Positions 1-4,845 of a stretch of 6,365 nt of DNA are shown here, in pieces. The DNA is from Acidobacteriota bacterium (GTDB taxonomy: Bacteria > Acidobacteriota > Terriglobia > UBA7540): positions 1 to 6,365 of the forward strand of contig QHZM01000035.1 in the NCBI GenBank assembly GCA_003224665.1, written 5' to 3'. The position numbers and the translations under genes are program-made. The notes beneath the pieces are model-generated. The model was not told the origin of the DNA. It saw nothing but the letters and a program-made list of their open reading frames with translations, and ran no database searches. Numbering within the stretch: the stretch's first letter is position 1; every line of letters starts with the position of its first letter.

Positions 1-202
1 GCGCGACGACAGAGGCACCTGTGGCTTCCAGAAGTCCCCAGGCCGTGGCAACAACCAGGATGGCGACCAGATAAGCAAAGCCGACGGTCGTAGCATTGAC
101 GGCGACCAATCGGGAACAGATGAACGTGATGGCTGCGACAGCCGCCATGACAGCCACCAGACGAACGCCTACGCGGAAGGTCATAAGAGGGAAGAAGGAC
201 AT
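1..202 (-). CDS. Partial DUF4118 (KdpD-like) membrane sensor, N-terminus only
   Basis: The first 67 codons of a minus-strand gene are visible; the rest lies beyond the left edge. The protein starts MSFFPLMTFRVGVR and continues into two hydrophobic stretches. The segment 'VNATTVGFAYLVAILVVATAWG' (split here as VNATTVGFAY / LVAILVVATAWG) matches the opening of the DUF4118 domain, the four-helix membrane module found in KdpD and many other sensor histidine kinases. By family knowledge such proteins usually continue into GAF or PAS and histidine-kinase domains, but none of that is visible here. The ATG at 202 is favoured because a strong AGGAGG (complement of 212-217) lies 9 bases before it; a second Met is at codon 7. 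It points away from the amidohydrolase gene's start and is separated from that gene's end by a 403-base hairpin-rich gap. DUF4118 is fairly confident; the kinase part is inference. Confidence 0.72.
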   Translation of the reverse strand, partial: MSFFPLMTFRVGVRLVAVMAAVAAITFICSRLVAVNATTVGFAYLVAILVVATAWGLLEATGASVVA

Positions 203-211
203 CCCTTCTCG

Positions 212-217
212 CCTCCT
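212..217 (-). promoter_or_regulatory. Shine-Dalgarno site of the DUF4118 gene
   Basis: Read on the minus strand this is AGGAGG, followed by nine bases and then ATG at 202. It fixes the start of the otherwise truncated left-edge gene. Confidence 0.7.
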
Positions 218-272
218 GCCTAACTCGAAATCGAAAACGTTATCACGTCAGGAAAACGATAGCGCAGTTCAC

Positions 273-285
273 GTCGAATTTCGAC
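273..285. promoter_or_regulatory. Short palindrome upstream of the DUF4118 gene
   Basis: GTCGAA-T-TTCGAC is a perfect 6-base inverted repeat around one central base, about 70 bases upstream of the minus-strand ATG at 202. Its size and place fit a repressor or activator half-site pair, but nothing in the window identifies a protein that would bind it. The functional role is a guess; the symmetry is directly visible. Confidence 0.25.
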
Positions 286-327
286 CTGCCATTCCGTGCC
301 GGCGATTCAATGAAATGCGGCGGGCAG

Positions 328-347
328 CGCGGACCTTCAGGTCCGCG
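328..347. repeat. Near-perfect palindrome (9-base arms)
   Basis: CGCGGACCT, then TC, then AGGTCCGCG: nine-base perfectly complementary arms around two central bases. A two-base loop is too tight for an ideal RNA hairpin, so the innermost pairs would open. No T-run follows on either strand, so it does not look like an intrinsic terminator. It resembles dispersed extragenic palindromes, but only one copy is in the window. Confidence 0.55.
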
Positions 348-375
348 TCTCCTCATTCTTTCAAGGACGAGTAGT

Positions 376-418
376 CACGGTACTCAAGCCGTGCCGTGGC
401 TAATCCTCCCTGCGGGAG
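376..418. repeat. Two small stem-loops
   Basis: CACGG (376-380) pairs with CCGTG (389-393) across an eight-base loop, and CTCCC (406-410) pairs with GGGAG (414-418) across TGC. Each stem has only five pairs and could arise by chance in GC-rich DNA. They are recorded because they sit in line with the stronger inverted repeats on either side. Confidence 0.3.
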
Positions 419-442
419 ATGGAAGAATGGCCGGCCATATAC

Positions 443-487
443 GGCACGACTCCCGACAAATACCGTCGGGACAGGTTCCGTCGTGCC
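443..487. repeat. Nested double inverted repeat
   Basis: The outer arms GGCACGAC (443-450) and GTCGTGCC (480-487) are perfectly complementary. Directly inside them TCCCGAC (451-457) and GTCGGGA (465-471) are also perfectly complementary, around the loop AAATACC. The eight bases CAGGTTCC at 472-479 form a one-sided bulge. The whole 45-base unit folds into one long interrupted stem with 15 base pairs, which is unlikely by chance. No T-run follows on either strand. It is probably an extragenic repeat unit or a structured RNA element; being a member of a dispersed family is inference. Confidence 0.65.
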
Positions 488-538
488 CCTTCGCGTCAAA
501 CAAGAATGAGTCCGTGCCCTGACGAGCCCTCAACCTGG

Positions 539-560
539 CCCTCTCCCGACGGGGGGAGGG
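539..560. repeat. C/G-rich stem-loop downstream of the amidohydrolase gene
   Basis: CCCTCTCCC (539-547) pairs with GGGGGAGGG (552-560) around the loop GACG, nine pairs with one wobble. It lies about 45 bases beyond the stop codon of the minus-strand amidohydrolase gene, so it could protect or end that transcript. However, no T-run follows in the minus-strand direction, so a classical intrinsic terminator is not supported. Confidence 0.4.
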
Positions 561-605
561 AAACAATAGGAGATTGACGTCGCTGAACAAGCGGCCTGCG
601 CCGAA

Positions 606-1940
606 TTACTCCTCAGCGAAGGCTGGCGGGTCGGAAGCCAGCCTCGGCACGGTAAAGTACCGTTTCGGAGCCTTTTCCCACTCGACCATGCTCAGCCCCA
701 TCGAGTCATAGACGATGTGGCCGGCTCGCACCGTCATCCGGTTTTCGAGCTTGACGCTGCCGGTCATTTTGGCCTTGCCGCAGTCGGTATACCCGAACCG
801 GCCCGAGAGCAGCTCGAACACGGCGATATCAGCCTCCCTGCCGACCGTGAGCGTTCCGAGTTCCGGCCTTCGAATCTCGGCGGCGGGGTTGACCGTCGCG
901 CGTCGGATGACTTCTTCAAGCGGCGCGCCCATCGCCAGGAACTTCGACATCGTCGTAATCATGTTCACGACGGCCCCGTTGATGTTGCCGGTGTGCAGGT
1001 CGGTTGAAATCGAATCGGGAAGGAAGCCCTGCCGGGCGGCGGGGACGGCGTTGCGGAACCAGAAACTGGCCTGGCCGTGCCCAACGTCGAAGATGACGCC
1101 TCGCTGGCGAGCTTGATAAAGGGCTTCGTTGACCTTGCCGTTTTCATCCAGAACAGGGAACTGCTGCGCGAAGACGTGAGTGTGGATGTCTCCCGGGCGC
1201 AGCTTTTTCAGGAGGAGGTCGGCGTAGGACCTCTCCGGCGGCCGGGGCCAGAAGTCCACCATCACGGGGACGTTGGCGAGTCTGCCGCATTCGACGGCTC
1301 GGTCGACGGCCGCCCAGGGTGGGTGGTCGGCGTCCCAGGGCTTTTCGGTCCAGTAGTGGGCGGTCTTGACACCCACAATGATCTCGCGGTAGTTATTCAC
1401 CGTGTCGGCGCAGAGGCGAGGGTCCATCTCTGCGACTTCTTGTTCCTTGCCGCTGTTCATGCCGGCTGCCACGATGTTGAGGAAGGCCAGGACACGCACT
1501 TGCGAGCGATCAATCACCTCAAGCTTCTGGCGAAGAAACGTTCTGGCTCCGGAGCTGCCGGCGTCCACGATTGTTGTGACCCCGGAGGAAAGCGCGGTAT
1601 CGGCAATAAGACCCAGGGGCGGGGTGGGGGAGCCGGCCGCGGACTCGAACCAGTCCAGGCTGGCGCCACCGTGCCCAACGTGCATGTGGATGTCAATGAA
1701 CCCAGGAGCGACGTATAGGCTGGTCACGTCCACGACTTTGCGGGCGCTTGAGGCGGGAATGCCCTTTTGGATTGCGGCGATCTTGCCGTGAGCGATCGCG
1801 ACGTCCCTTAAGCCATTGATTCCATTGGCCATGTCGACGACGTGGCCGCCTTTCAGGAGTAGGTCATATTGCTGTCCCTGGGCCATTGCGCAGGTTGCTA
1901 AAACGAGGGCAAGGAAGATGGAAGCGGTGAGACGATTCAT
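606..1940 (-). CDS. Exported metal-dependent amidohydrolase (EF_0837/AHA_3915-like)
   Basis: A complete 444-residue member of the amidohydrolase superfamily, in the dihydroorotase/deacetylase-like branch. Residues 1-20 form a signal peptide (MNR, hydrophobic core, likely cleavage after AMA), so the enzyme should act outside the cytoplasm. The catalytic barrel shows 'APGFIDIHMHVGH' with metal ligands H85 and H87, 'VGVKTAHYW' with K192 as the probable carboxylated bridging lysine, 'DIHTHVF' (H253/H255), 'FDVGHGQASF' (H288) and 'ISTDLHTGN' with the catalytic aspartate D314. 'GTLTVGREADIAVFEL' near residue 362 is the usual C-terminal beta-sandwich signature. By family knowledge it hydrolyses an amide, ester or cyclic amide; the substrate cannot be read from sequence. 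The ATG at 1940 is preferred over GTG at 1949 because the ribosome-binding site AAAGGAG overlaps that GTG. It is transcribed divergently from the response regulator gene. Confidence 0.9.
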   Translation of the reverse strand: MNRLTASIFLALVLATCAMAQGQQYDLLLKGGHVVDMANGINGLRDVAIAHGKIAAIQKGIPASSARKVVDVTSLYVAPGFIDIHMHVGHGGASLDWFESAAGSPTPPLGLIADTALSSGVTTIVDAGSSGARTFLRQKLEVIDRSQVRVLAFLNIVAAGMNSGKEQEVAEMDPRLCADTVNNYREIIVGVKTAHYWTEKPWDADHPPWAAVDRAVECGRLANVPVMVDFWPRPPERSYADLLLKKLRPGDIHTHVFAQQFPVLDENGKVNEALYQARQRGVIFDVGHGQASFWFRNAVPAARQGFLPDSISTDLHTGNINGAVVNMITTMSKFLAMGAPLEEVIRRATVNPAAEIRRPELGTLTVGREADIAVFELLSGRFGYTDCGKAKMTGSVKLENRMTVRAGHIVYDSMGLSMVEWEKAPKRYFTVPRLASDPPAFAEE

Positions 1941-1948
1941 GGGACTCA

Positions 1949-1955
1949 CTCCTTT
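1949..1955 (-). promoter_or_regulatory. Shine-Dalgarno site deciding the amidohydrolase start
   Basis: Minus-strand AAAGGAG ends at the G of a GTG codon that opens the longest frame, so that GTG cannot be served by it. The site is eight bases before ATG 1940, which is ideal spacing. The protein is therefore three residues shorter than the longest open frame and begins directly with the signal peptide (MNRLTAS). Confidence 0.75.
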
Positions 1956-2161
1956 TATCAGAGGCGTCGGAGCACTTTGGGATAATGACGGGGCTTCATT
2001 CCCGCCGAGAACAGATAAATACCGCTTCTTGCCTGCAGCCCTTGATGCAGTGAGCTACGTTTCGCTACACGGGCGCAAGGATGCCAGCCCCGCTGACGAA
2101 CAAATGCTGAGAGCTGTCTCGCGGCGTGCGGCCCGACTCAGGGCTTGCTCGCCCACTACAT

Positions 2162-2176
2162 TTCAGGTAGCCTGAA
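2162..2176 (+). promoter_or_regulatory. Inverted repeat immediately before the response regulator start
   Basis: TTCAGG-TAG-CCTGAA is a perfect six-base inverted repeat ending five bases before the GTG start at 2182. The only Shine-Dalgarno-like bases in this leader (AGGTAG) lie inside it. In RNA it would form a small hairpin covering the ribosome-binding site; in DNA it could be an operator for the regulator itself. Both roles are inference. Confidence 0.3.
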
Positions 2177-2181
2177 CCGCT

Positions 2182-2856
2182 GTGCGCAAGGCCTCCTCTT
2201 CCCGCCACCCTACGGTCTGCCTGCTTTCGTCGCACCCTCTTGTGCTGGCGGAATTGGAGCGCTTGCTCTCGTCCTCGGGCTTTCGCCTGCAAGTCCGGCG
2301 CCTTGAATCCACCCTGGCCCCCGGACTCGAGCGCCTGTCCTTGCCCCGCGCCCAAGTGTTCGTCATTGACGCCCACGCGCCTCGTCAGGCGACGGAGGTG
2401 CTGGTTGCCGCGATCCAGGACCGCTACCCCTCGGCTCGCCAGATAGCAGTCGCCGATGATTTTAACGAACTCAACGCATTCCCACTACTTCGTTTGGGCG
2501 CAAAGGGGCTATTGAGTTATGCCGACGCTCGTCAGCAGTTGCCTCAGGCCCTTGGAGTCGTCGCAGCCGGCGGGTTCTGGGTCCCGCGAAACCTGCTCTC
2601 CCGGTTCGTCGATTCAATCTTGGGCATCGTCCACTCCCGCCGCCTGACGAGGGGCCCGGCCGACCTGAGCCGTCGAGAGCGTGAAACCCTGGACGCCCTC
2701 CTCGAAAATCTGTCGAACAAAGAGATAGCGAACAGGCTGCACATTTCCGAACGCACCGTAAAGTTCCATGTTTCAAGTTTGTTAGCGAAATTCGGAGTGC
2801 GCCGCCGCACAGACCTGATCCTTCTTTGCTTCCAGTCCCGCCCCATTGCCCCTTGA
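2182..2856 (+). CDS. NarL/LuxR-type response regulator with degenerate receiver
   Basis: A 224-residue two-domain transcription regulator. Residues 11-145 have the length and rhythm of a CheY-like receiver. 'VFVIDAH' places an aspartate (D63) at the phosphoacceptor position, and 'LLRLGAKGLLSY' matches the beta5 region of NarL-type receivers. The metal-binding acidic pair normally at the end of beta1 is replaced ('CLLSSHP'). The conserved lysine of beta5 (as in 'GYLLKD') is replaced by tyrosine, and the beta4 Thr/Ser appears to be Ala. Normal phosphorylation is therefore doubtful. Residues 162-214 form a canonical LuxR/GerE helix-turn-helix ('LSRRERETLDAL', 'NKEIANRLHISERTVKFH'). GTG 2182 is the only plausible start, as TGA lies in frame at 2173. 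No partner kinase gene is adjacent. It is divergent from the amidohydrolase gene and 163 bases upstream of the M23 peptidase gene; its targets are unknown. Confidence 0.88.
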   Translation: MRKASSSRHPTVCLLSSHPLVLAELERLLSSSGFRLQVRRLESTLAPGLERLSLPRAQVFVIDAHAPRQATEVLVAAIQDRYPSARQIAVADDFNELNAFPLLRLGAKGLLSYADARQQLPQALGVVAAGGFWVPRNLLSRFVDSILGIVHSRRLTRGPADLSRRERETLDALLENLSNKEIANRLHISERTVKFHVSSLLAKFGVRRRTDLILLCFQSRPIAP

Positions 2857-2888
2857 ACTGTCCCCTAGGACAGGCCGGAATACTGTCC
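2857..2888. promoter_or_regulatory. Inverted repeat plus extra half-site between regulator and M23 gene
   Basis: CTGTCC-CCTA-GGACAG (2858-2873) begins just after the regulator stop codon. The half-site ACTGTCC occurs at 2857-2863 and again at 2882-2888, exactly 25 bases apart. No T-run follows, so it is not a typical terminator. A repeated half-site with an inverted partner is how LuxR-type operators often look, and the next gene is the M23 peptidase. Binding by the adjacent regulator is an inference. Confidence 0.35.
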
Positions 2889-2951
2889 AAGAATTAGTCC
2901 TTTGACCAATTGTTTAGCTAGAGGCACTCCTCTAAGATTGTCCGAGTTGTT

Positions 2952-2982
2952 GGGGGGGTGTGAAGGTTTTGGACTGCCCCCC
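2952..2982 (+). promoter_or_regulatory. G-run/C-run stem in the leader of the M23 gene
   Basis: Seven Gs at 2952-2958 can pair with six Cs at 2977-2982 across an approximately 19-base loop, ending about 37 bases before the chosen ATG at 3020. If transcribed, the leader would hold a short but very stable stem. The GTG at 2960 that opens the longest frame lies inside the loop, another reason to doubt it as a start. Any regulatory role is speculative. Confidence 0.25.
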
Positions 2983-3007
2983 GTCCGAGCCAGAAATGGC
3001 TATGTGC

Positions 3008-3012
3008 GGAGA
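3008..3012 (+). promoter_or_regulatory. Shine-Dalgarno site deciding the M23 start
   Basis: GGAGA lies seven bases before ATG 3020. The upstream in-frame candidates (GTG 2960, ATG 2996, ATG 3002) lack a comparable site. The residues they would add (MKVLDCPPSEPE...) do not look like part of the family, which normally opens with a short basic/aromatic stretch. Confidence 0.65.
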
Positions 3013-3019
3013 AGATGCT

Positions 3020-3904
3020 ATGAAAGGCAACTTTTACACTTTCCTGCTCTTTACGGGTACGCACGGCAAGCTTCGCAAAATCCGGCTGCCGATCTACATA
3101 ATACAGGTGGTGCTGGCTTTCTCCCTCGTGGGAGTTATGACTGTGGCGGCCCTCGCGAGCAGCTACGCGAAGATGCTGCTCAAGGTCTCTAATTACAACA
3201 ATTTGCGGACGGAAAGAGAAGTCCTCCGGAGCCAGAACAGGTCGCTCGAGACGGTTGTGAACCAGGCCAATGCGAAGCTTGATTCGCTCGAGTCGCTGGC
3301 TGGTGAAGTAGCGCTCGCTTACGGATTTGCCGATGCTAAGCGACCAAGATTTTCCCCGGACGTCATCGCCCTTGCCACGCTGACCAATTCCACCGATGAG
3401 TCGAGCTATCCCGATTCGCTCTACGCCTTCAGCCTGCTTCAGACCGCGGCGCTGAACGCCCGTCGAAATTCCATCCCTGAAGCGATGGTTGCCGATTTCC
3501 GTTATGACCGGTCACCAATCCCATCCCTCTGGCCGGTCCGGGGCCAAATCACAGCCGGCTTTGGCCAGCGCATGGACCCGTTCAGCGGCGAAGGGGCGTT
3601 CCACGCAGGAATTGACATCGCCGCCGCTGCCGGCACGAAGGTGTTTGCCGCGGCCGACGGCATCCTGTTCCACTCCGGCCCTGACGGTGGTTACGGAAAC
3701 GAAGTCCTGATCGATCACGGGTACGGAATTATGACCAAGTACGGCCACCTGAGCACGACTCTTGCGGTGGTCGGGCAAGAAGTTAGACGAGGCCAGGTCA
3801 TCGGCGCCGTGGGCATGACGGGCCGGACCACCGGGCCGCACCTCCACTACGAAGTTCTTATTCACGAGACCCGCGTTAACCCGGCGAAGTACCTACGCGG
3901 ATAA
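3020..3904 (+). CDS. Membrane-anchored M23 (LytM-type) peptidoglycan endopeptidase
   Basis: A 294-residue protein from the preferred start MKGNFYTFLL. Residues 23-49 form one transmembrane segment, preceded by the basic stretch 'GKLRKIRLP', so the bulk should lie in the periplasm. Residues 50-100 are rich in charged and leucine residues and look like a coiled coil. The C-terminal 110 residues are the M23 zinc peptidase domain with a complete active site: 'FHAGID' (H195, D199), 'YGHLS' (H243) and 'GPHLHYEV' (H274, H276). M23 enzymes cut peptide cross-links of peptidoglycan during growth or division, or act as regulators of other hydrolases when residues are lost. Here nothing is lost, so catalysis is expected. 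The membrane helix, coiled coil and M23 order recalls the MepM/EnvC/NlpD group. It follows the response regulator gene but is 163 bases away with its own ribosome-binding site. The cleavage target is not readable from sequence. Confidence 0.9.
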   Translation: MKGNFYTFLLFTGTHGKLRKIRLPIYIIQVVLAFSLVGVMTVAALASSYAKMLLKVSNYNNLRTEREVLRSQNRSLETVVNQANAKLDSLESLAGEVALAYGFADAKRPRFSPDVIALATLTNSTDESSYPDSLYAFSLLQTAALNARRNSIPEAMVADFRYDRSPIPSLWPVRGQITAGFGQRMDPFSGEGAFHAGIDIAAAAGTKVFAAADGILFHSGPDGGYGNEVLIDHGYGIMTKYGHLSTTLAVVGQEVRRGQVIGAVGMTGRTTGPHLHYEVLIHETRVNPAKYLRG

Positions 3905-4279
3905 CGAAAGGATTCATGGAGTTCGGCACTCTTTCAGCGCGCCAGGGTAATTTCCCGGCCGCTCCGGTTACTGTGGGCGATCCTCCTCGCAATATGGCGA
4001 CGGACGCACGCACCCCCCCTTGGTCCCGACGGATACGAAAGCAAAATCTCCGCCGCTGGATCGCGTGTTTCACGCCGTAAGCGGGGACGGGTCGCCCCAG
4101 TTATTTTCTGACGGACTCCCGATTAGTTGAAGCCGTGGCGGTCGCCGCCGCGAGGCTGAGCGGCTTGACGCAACGAAATTCATAGATAGGGACTGATTCA
4201 ATTGTTCTCCTCATCGAGGTCTTTGCGCCTCAACAGATACGTGTCCAATGCCGGCATCCCGCGAGTGGAGGTTTGAAGG
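3905..4279. other. Intergenic region, probably non-coding
   Basis: These 375 bases separate the M23 and TPR genes. The best frame inside is a 54-codon plus-strand frame (3916-4080, MEFGTLSARQ...). It has an AAAGGA only three bases before its ATG, which is too close, and its product resembles nothing known. A minus-strand frame overlaps the M23 3' end and is equally unconvincing. The small inverted repeat GGCGG-TCG-CCGCC (4137-4149) and TTGACG (4165-4170) are visible. The latter has no good -10 partner at 16-18 bases. No tRNA or known RNA gene is recognisable. The promoter of the TPR gene probably lies here. Confidence 0.55.
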
Positions 4280-4744
4280 ATGAAGGATTCTGAGGCGTTG
4301 AAAGCTTTCAAGGAGGGGCTCAAAGCGTTGCGCTCGAGCTATTCCAGGAGCGCACTGGGCCACATGAGGAAAGCCGTAGAGCTCGATAAGGAAAATCCCT
4401 TTTACCTTTCCTACCTTGGACTGGCCCTCGCGCTGGCAGATCAGGACTGGATTGAAGCTGAGGACCTTTGCTTCACAGCCGTAAGGATGAAGCGCAAACA
4501 GCCTGAGCTCTATTTGAACCTTGCCGAGGTTTACCTCCGGGCGGGGAAGAAGGAAGACGCGGTCTGGATCCTGAATAACGGGCTGCAACTAACCAAGCGC
4601 GACCCCCGCTTGGTACGCGCTCTGGCCAAACTCGGGGTCCGCAGACCCCCCATCTTGACTTTCCTCGACCGAAAAAATTTCTTCAATCGCCAATTGGGAA
4701 AGTTGCGCCGCCGCATCTTGGTGGCGCCAACGCAAGACGCTTAG
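4280..4744 (+). CDS. Small TPR protein with conserved basic tail
   Basis: A 154-residue soluble protein without signal peptide or membrane segment. It holds three tetratricopeptide repeats at about residues 5-38, 40-73 and 75-108, recognisable from the spaced Ala/Gly/Leu/Tyr pattern ('ALGHMRKAVELDKENP', 'YLSYLGLALAL', 'PELYLNLAEVYLRAGKKEDA'). A tail from residue 119 ('VRRPPILTFLDRKN' then 'NRQLGKLRRR') follows. A similar 'RPP-FL-R-N-LGK' tail occurs, as I recall, in small TPR proteins of Acidobacteriota and Geobacter-like deltaproteobacteria; its role is not known to me. TPR domains bind other proteins, so this is likely a scaffold or adaptor, with the partner unknown. ATG 4280 is well supported by GGAGG (4267-4271) eight bases upstream. 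It stands alone, with gaps on both sides. Confidence 0.82.
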   Translation: MKDSEALKAFKEGLKALRSSYSRSALGHMRKAVELDKENPFYLSYLGLALALADQDWIEAEDLCFTAVRMKRKQPELYLNLAEVYLRAGKKEDAVWILNNGLQLTKRDPRLVRALAKLGVRRPPILTFLDRKNFFNRQLGKLRRRILVAPTQDA

Positions 4745-4845
4745 GGGAGCCATTTCGTAATACTCCTCTTCTGTTCAAAAGACCTGCCCCGCAAGGAACG
4801 GTCAGGGTTGAGCCGCAGTGCCTCTGGCGGCGGATGAGATAAGTG

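Larger units (their letters stand above)
203..605. other. Hairpin-rich intergenic region with no convincing gene
   Basis: This 403-base stretch lies between the 5' end of the DUF4118 gene and the 3' end of the amidohydrolase gene, both on the minus strand. Short open frames exist on both strands (for example 310-522 plus and 384-590 minus). Their products are Arg/Pro/Ser-rich, show no family resemblance, and run through the inverted repeats, so I do not call them. What the stretch does hold is a short palindrome near the DUF4118 start and at least five inverted repeats between 328 and 560, listed separately. No clear sigma-70 promoter could be placed for the DUF4118 gene. Confidence 0.6.

Noticed and set aside
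96..374. Plus-strand 92-codon frame over the left end
   Set aside because: It is antisense to the DUF4118 N-terminus, which has a recognisable family match and a strong ribosome-binding site; the plus-strand product is Thr/Arg-rich and unrecognisable.
310..590. Open frames 310-522 (plus) and 384-590 (minus)
   Set aside because: They run through the inverted-repeat cluster, overlap each other on opposite strands, have low-complexity basic/proline-rich products and no good ribosome-binding site.
1077..1718. Long plus-strand frame (213 codons) opposite the amidohydrolase gene
   Set aside because: It is antisense to a gene with a full set of catalytic motifs; long antisense frames are common in GC-rich coding DNA and the product resembles nothing.
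2902..2938. TTGACC (2902-2907) with TAAGAT (2933-2938) as a promoter for the M23 gene
   Set aside because: The spacer would be 25 bases, far outside the normal range, and the sequence at 17 bases (CACTCC) is not a -10 box.
3916..4080. 54-codon plus-strand frame after the M23 gene
   Set aside because: The AAAGGA before its ATG is only three bases away, and the product (MEFGTLSARQ...) has no recognisable features; kept only as a note in the intergenic entry.
4165..4193. TTGACG as a -35 box for the TPR gene
   Set aside because: No TATAAT-like hexamer lies at 16-18 bases; the nearest AT-rich bases (CATAGATA, 4181-4188) are too close.
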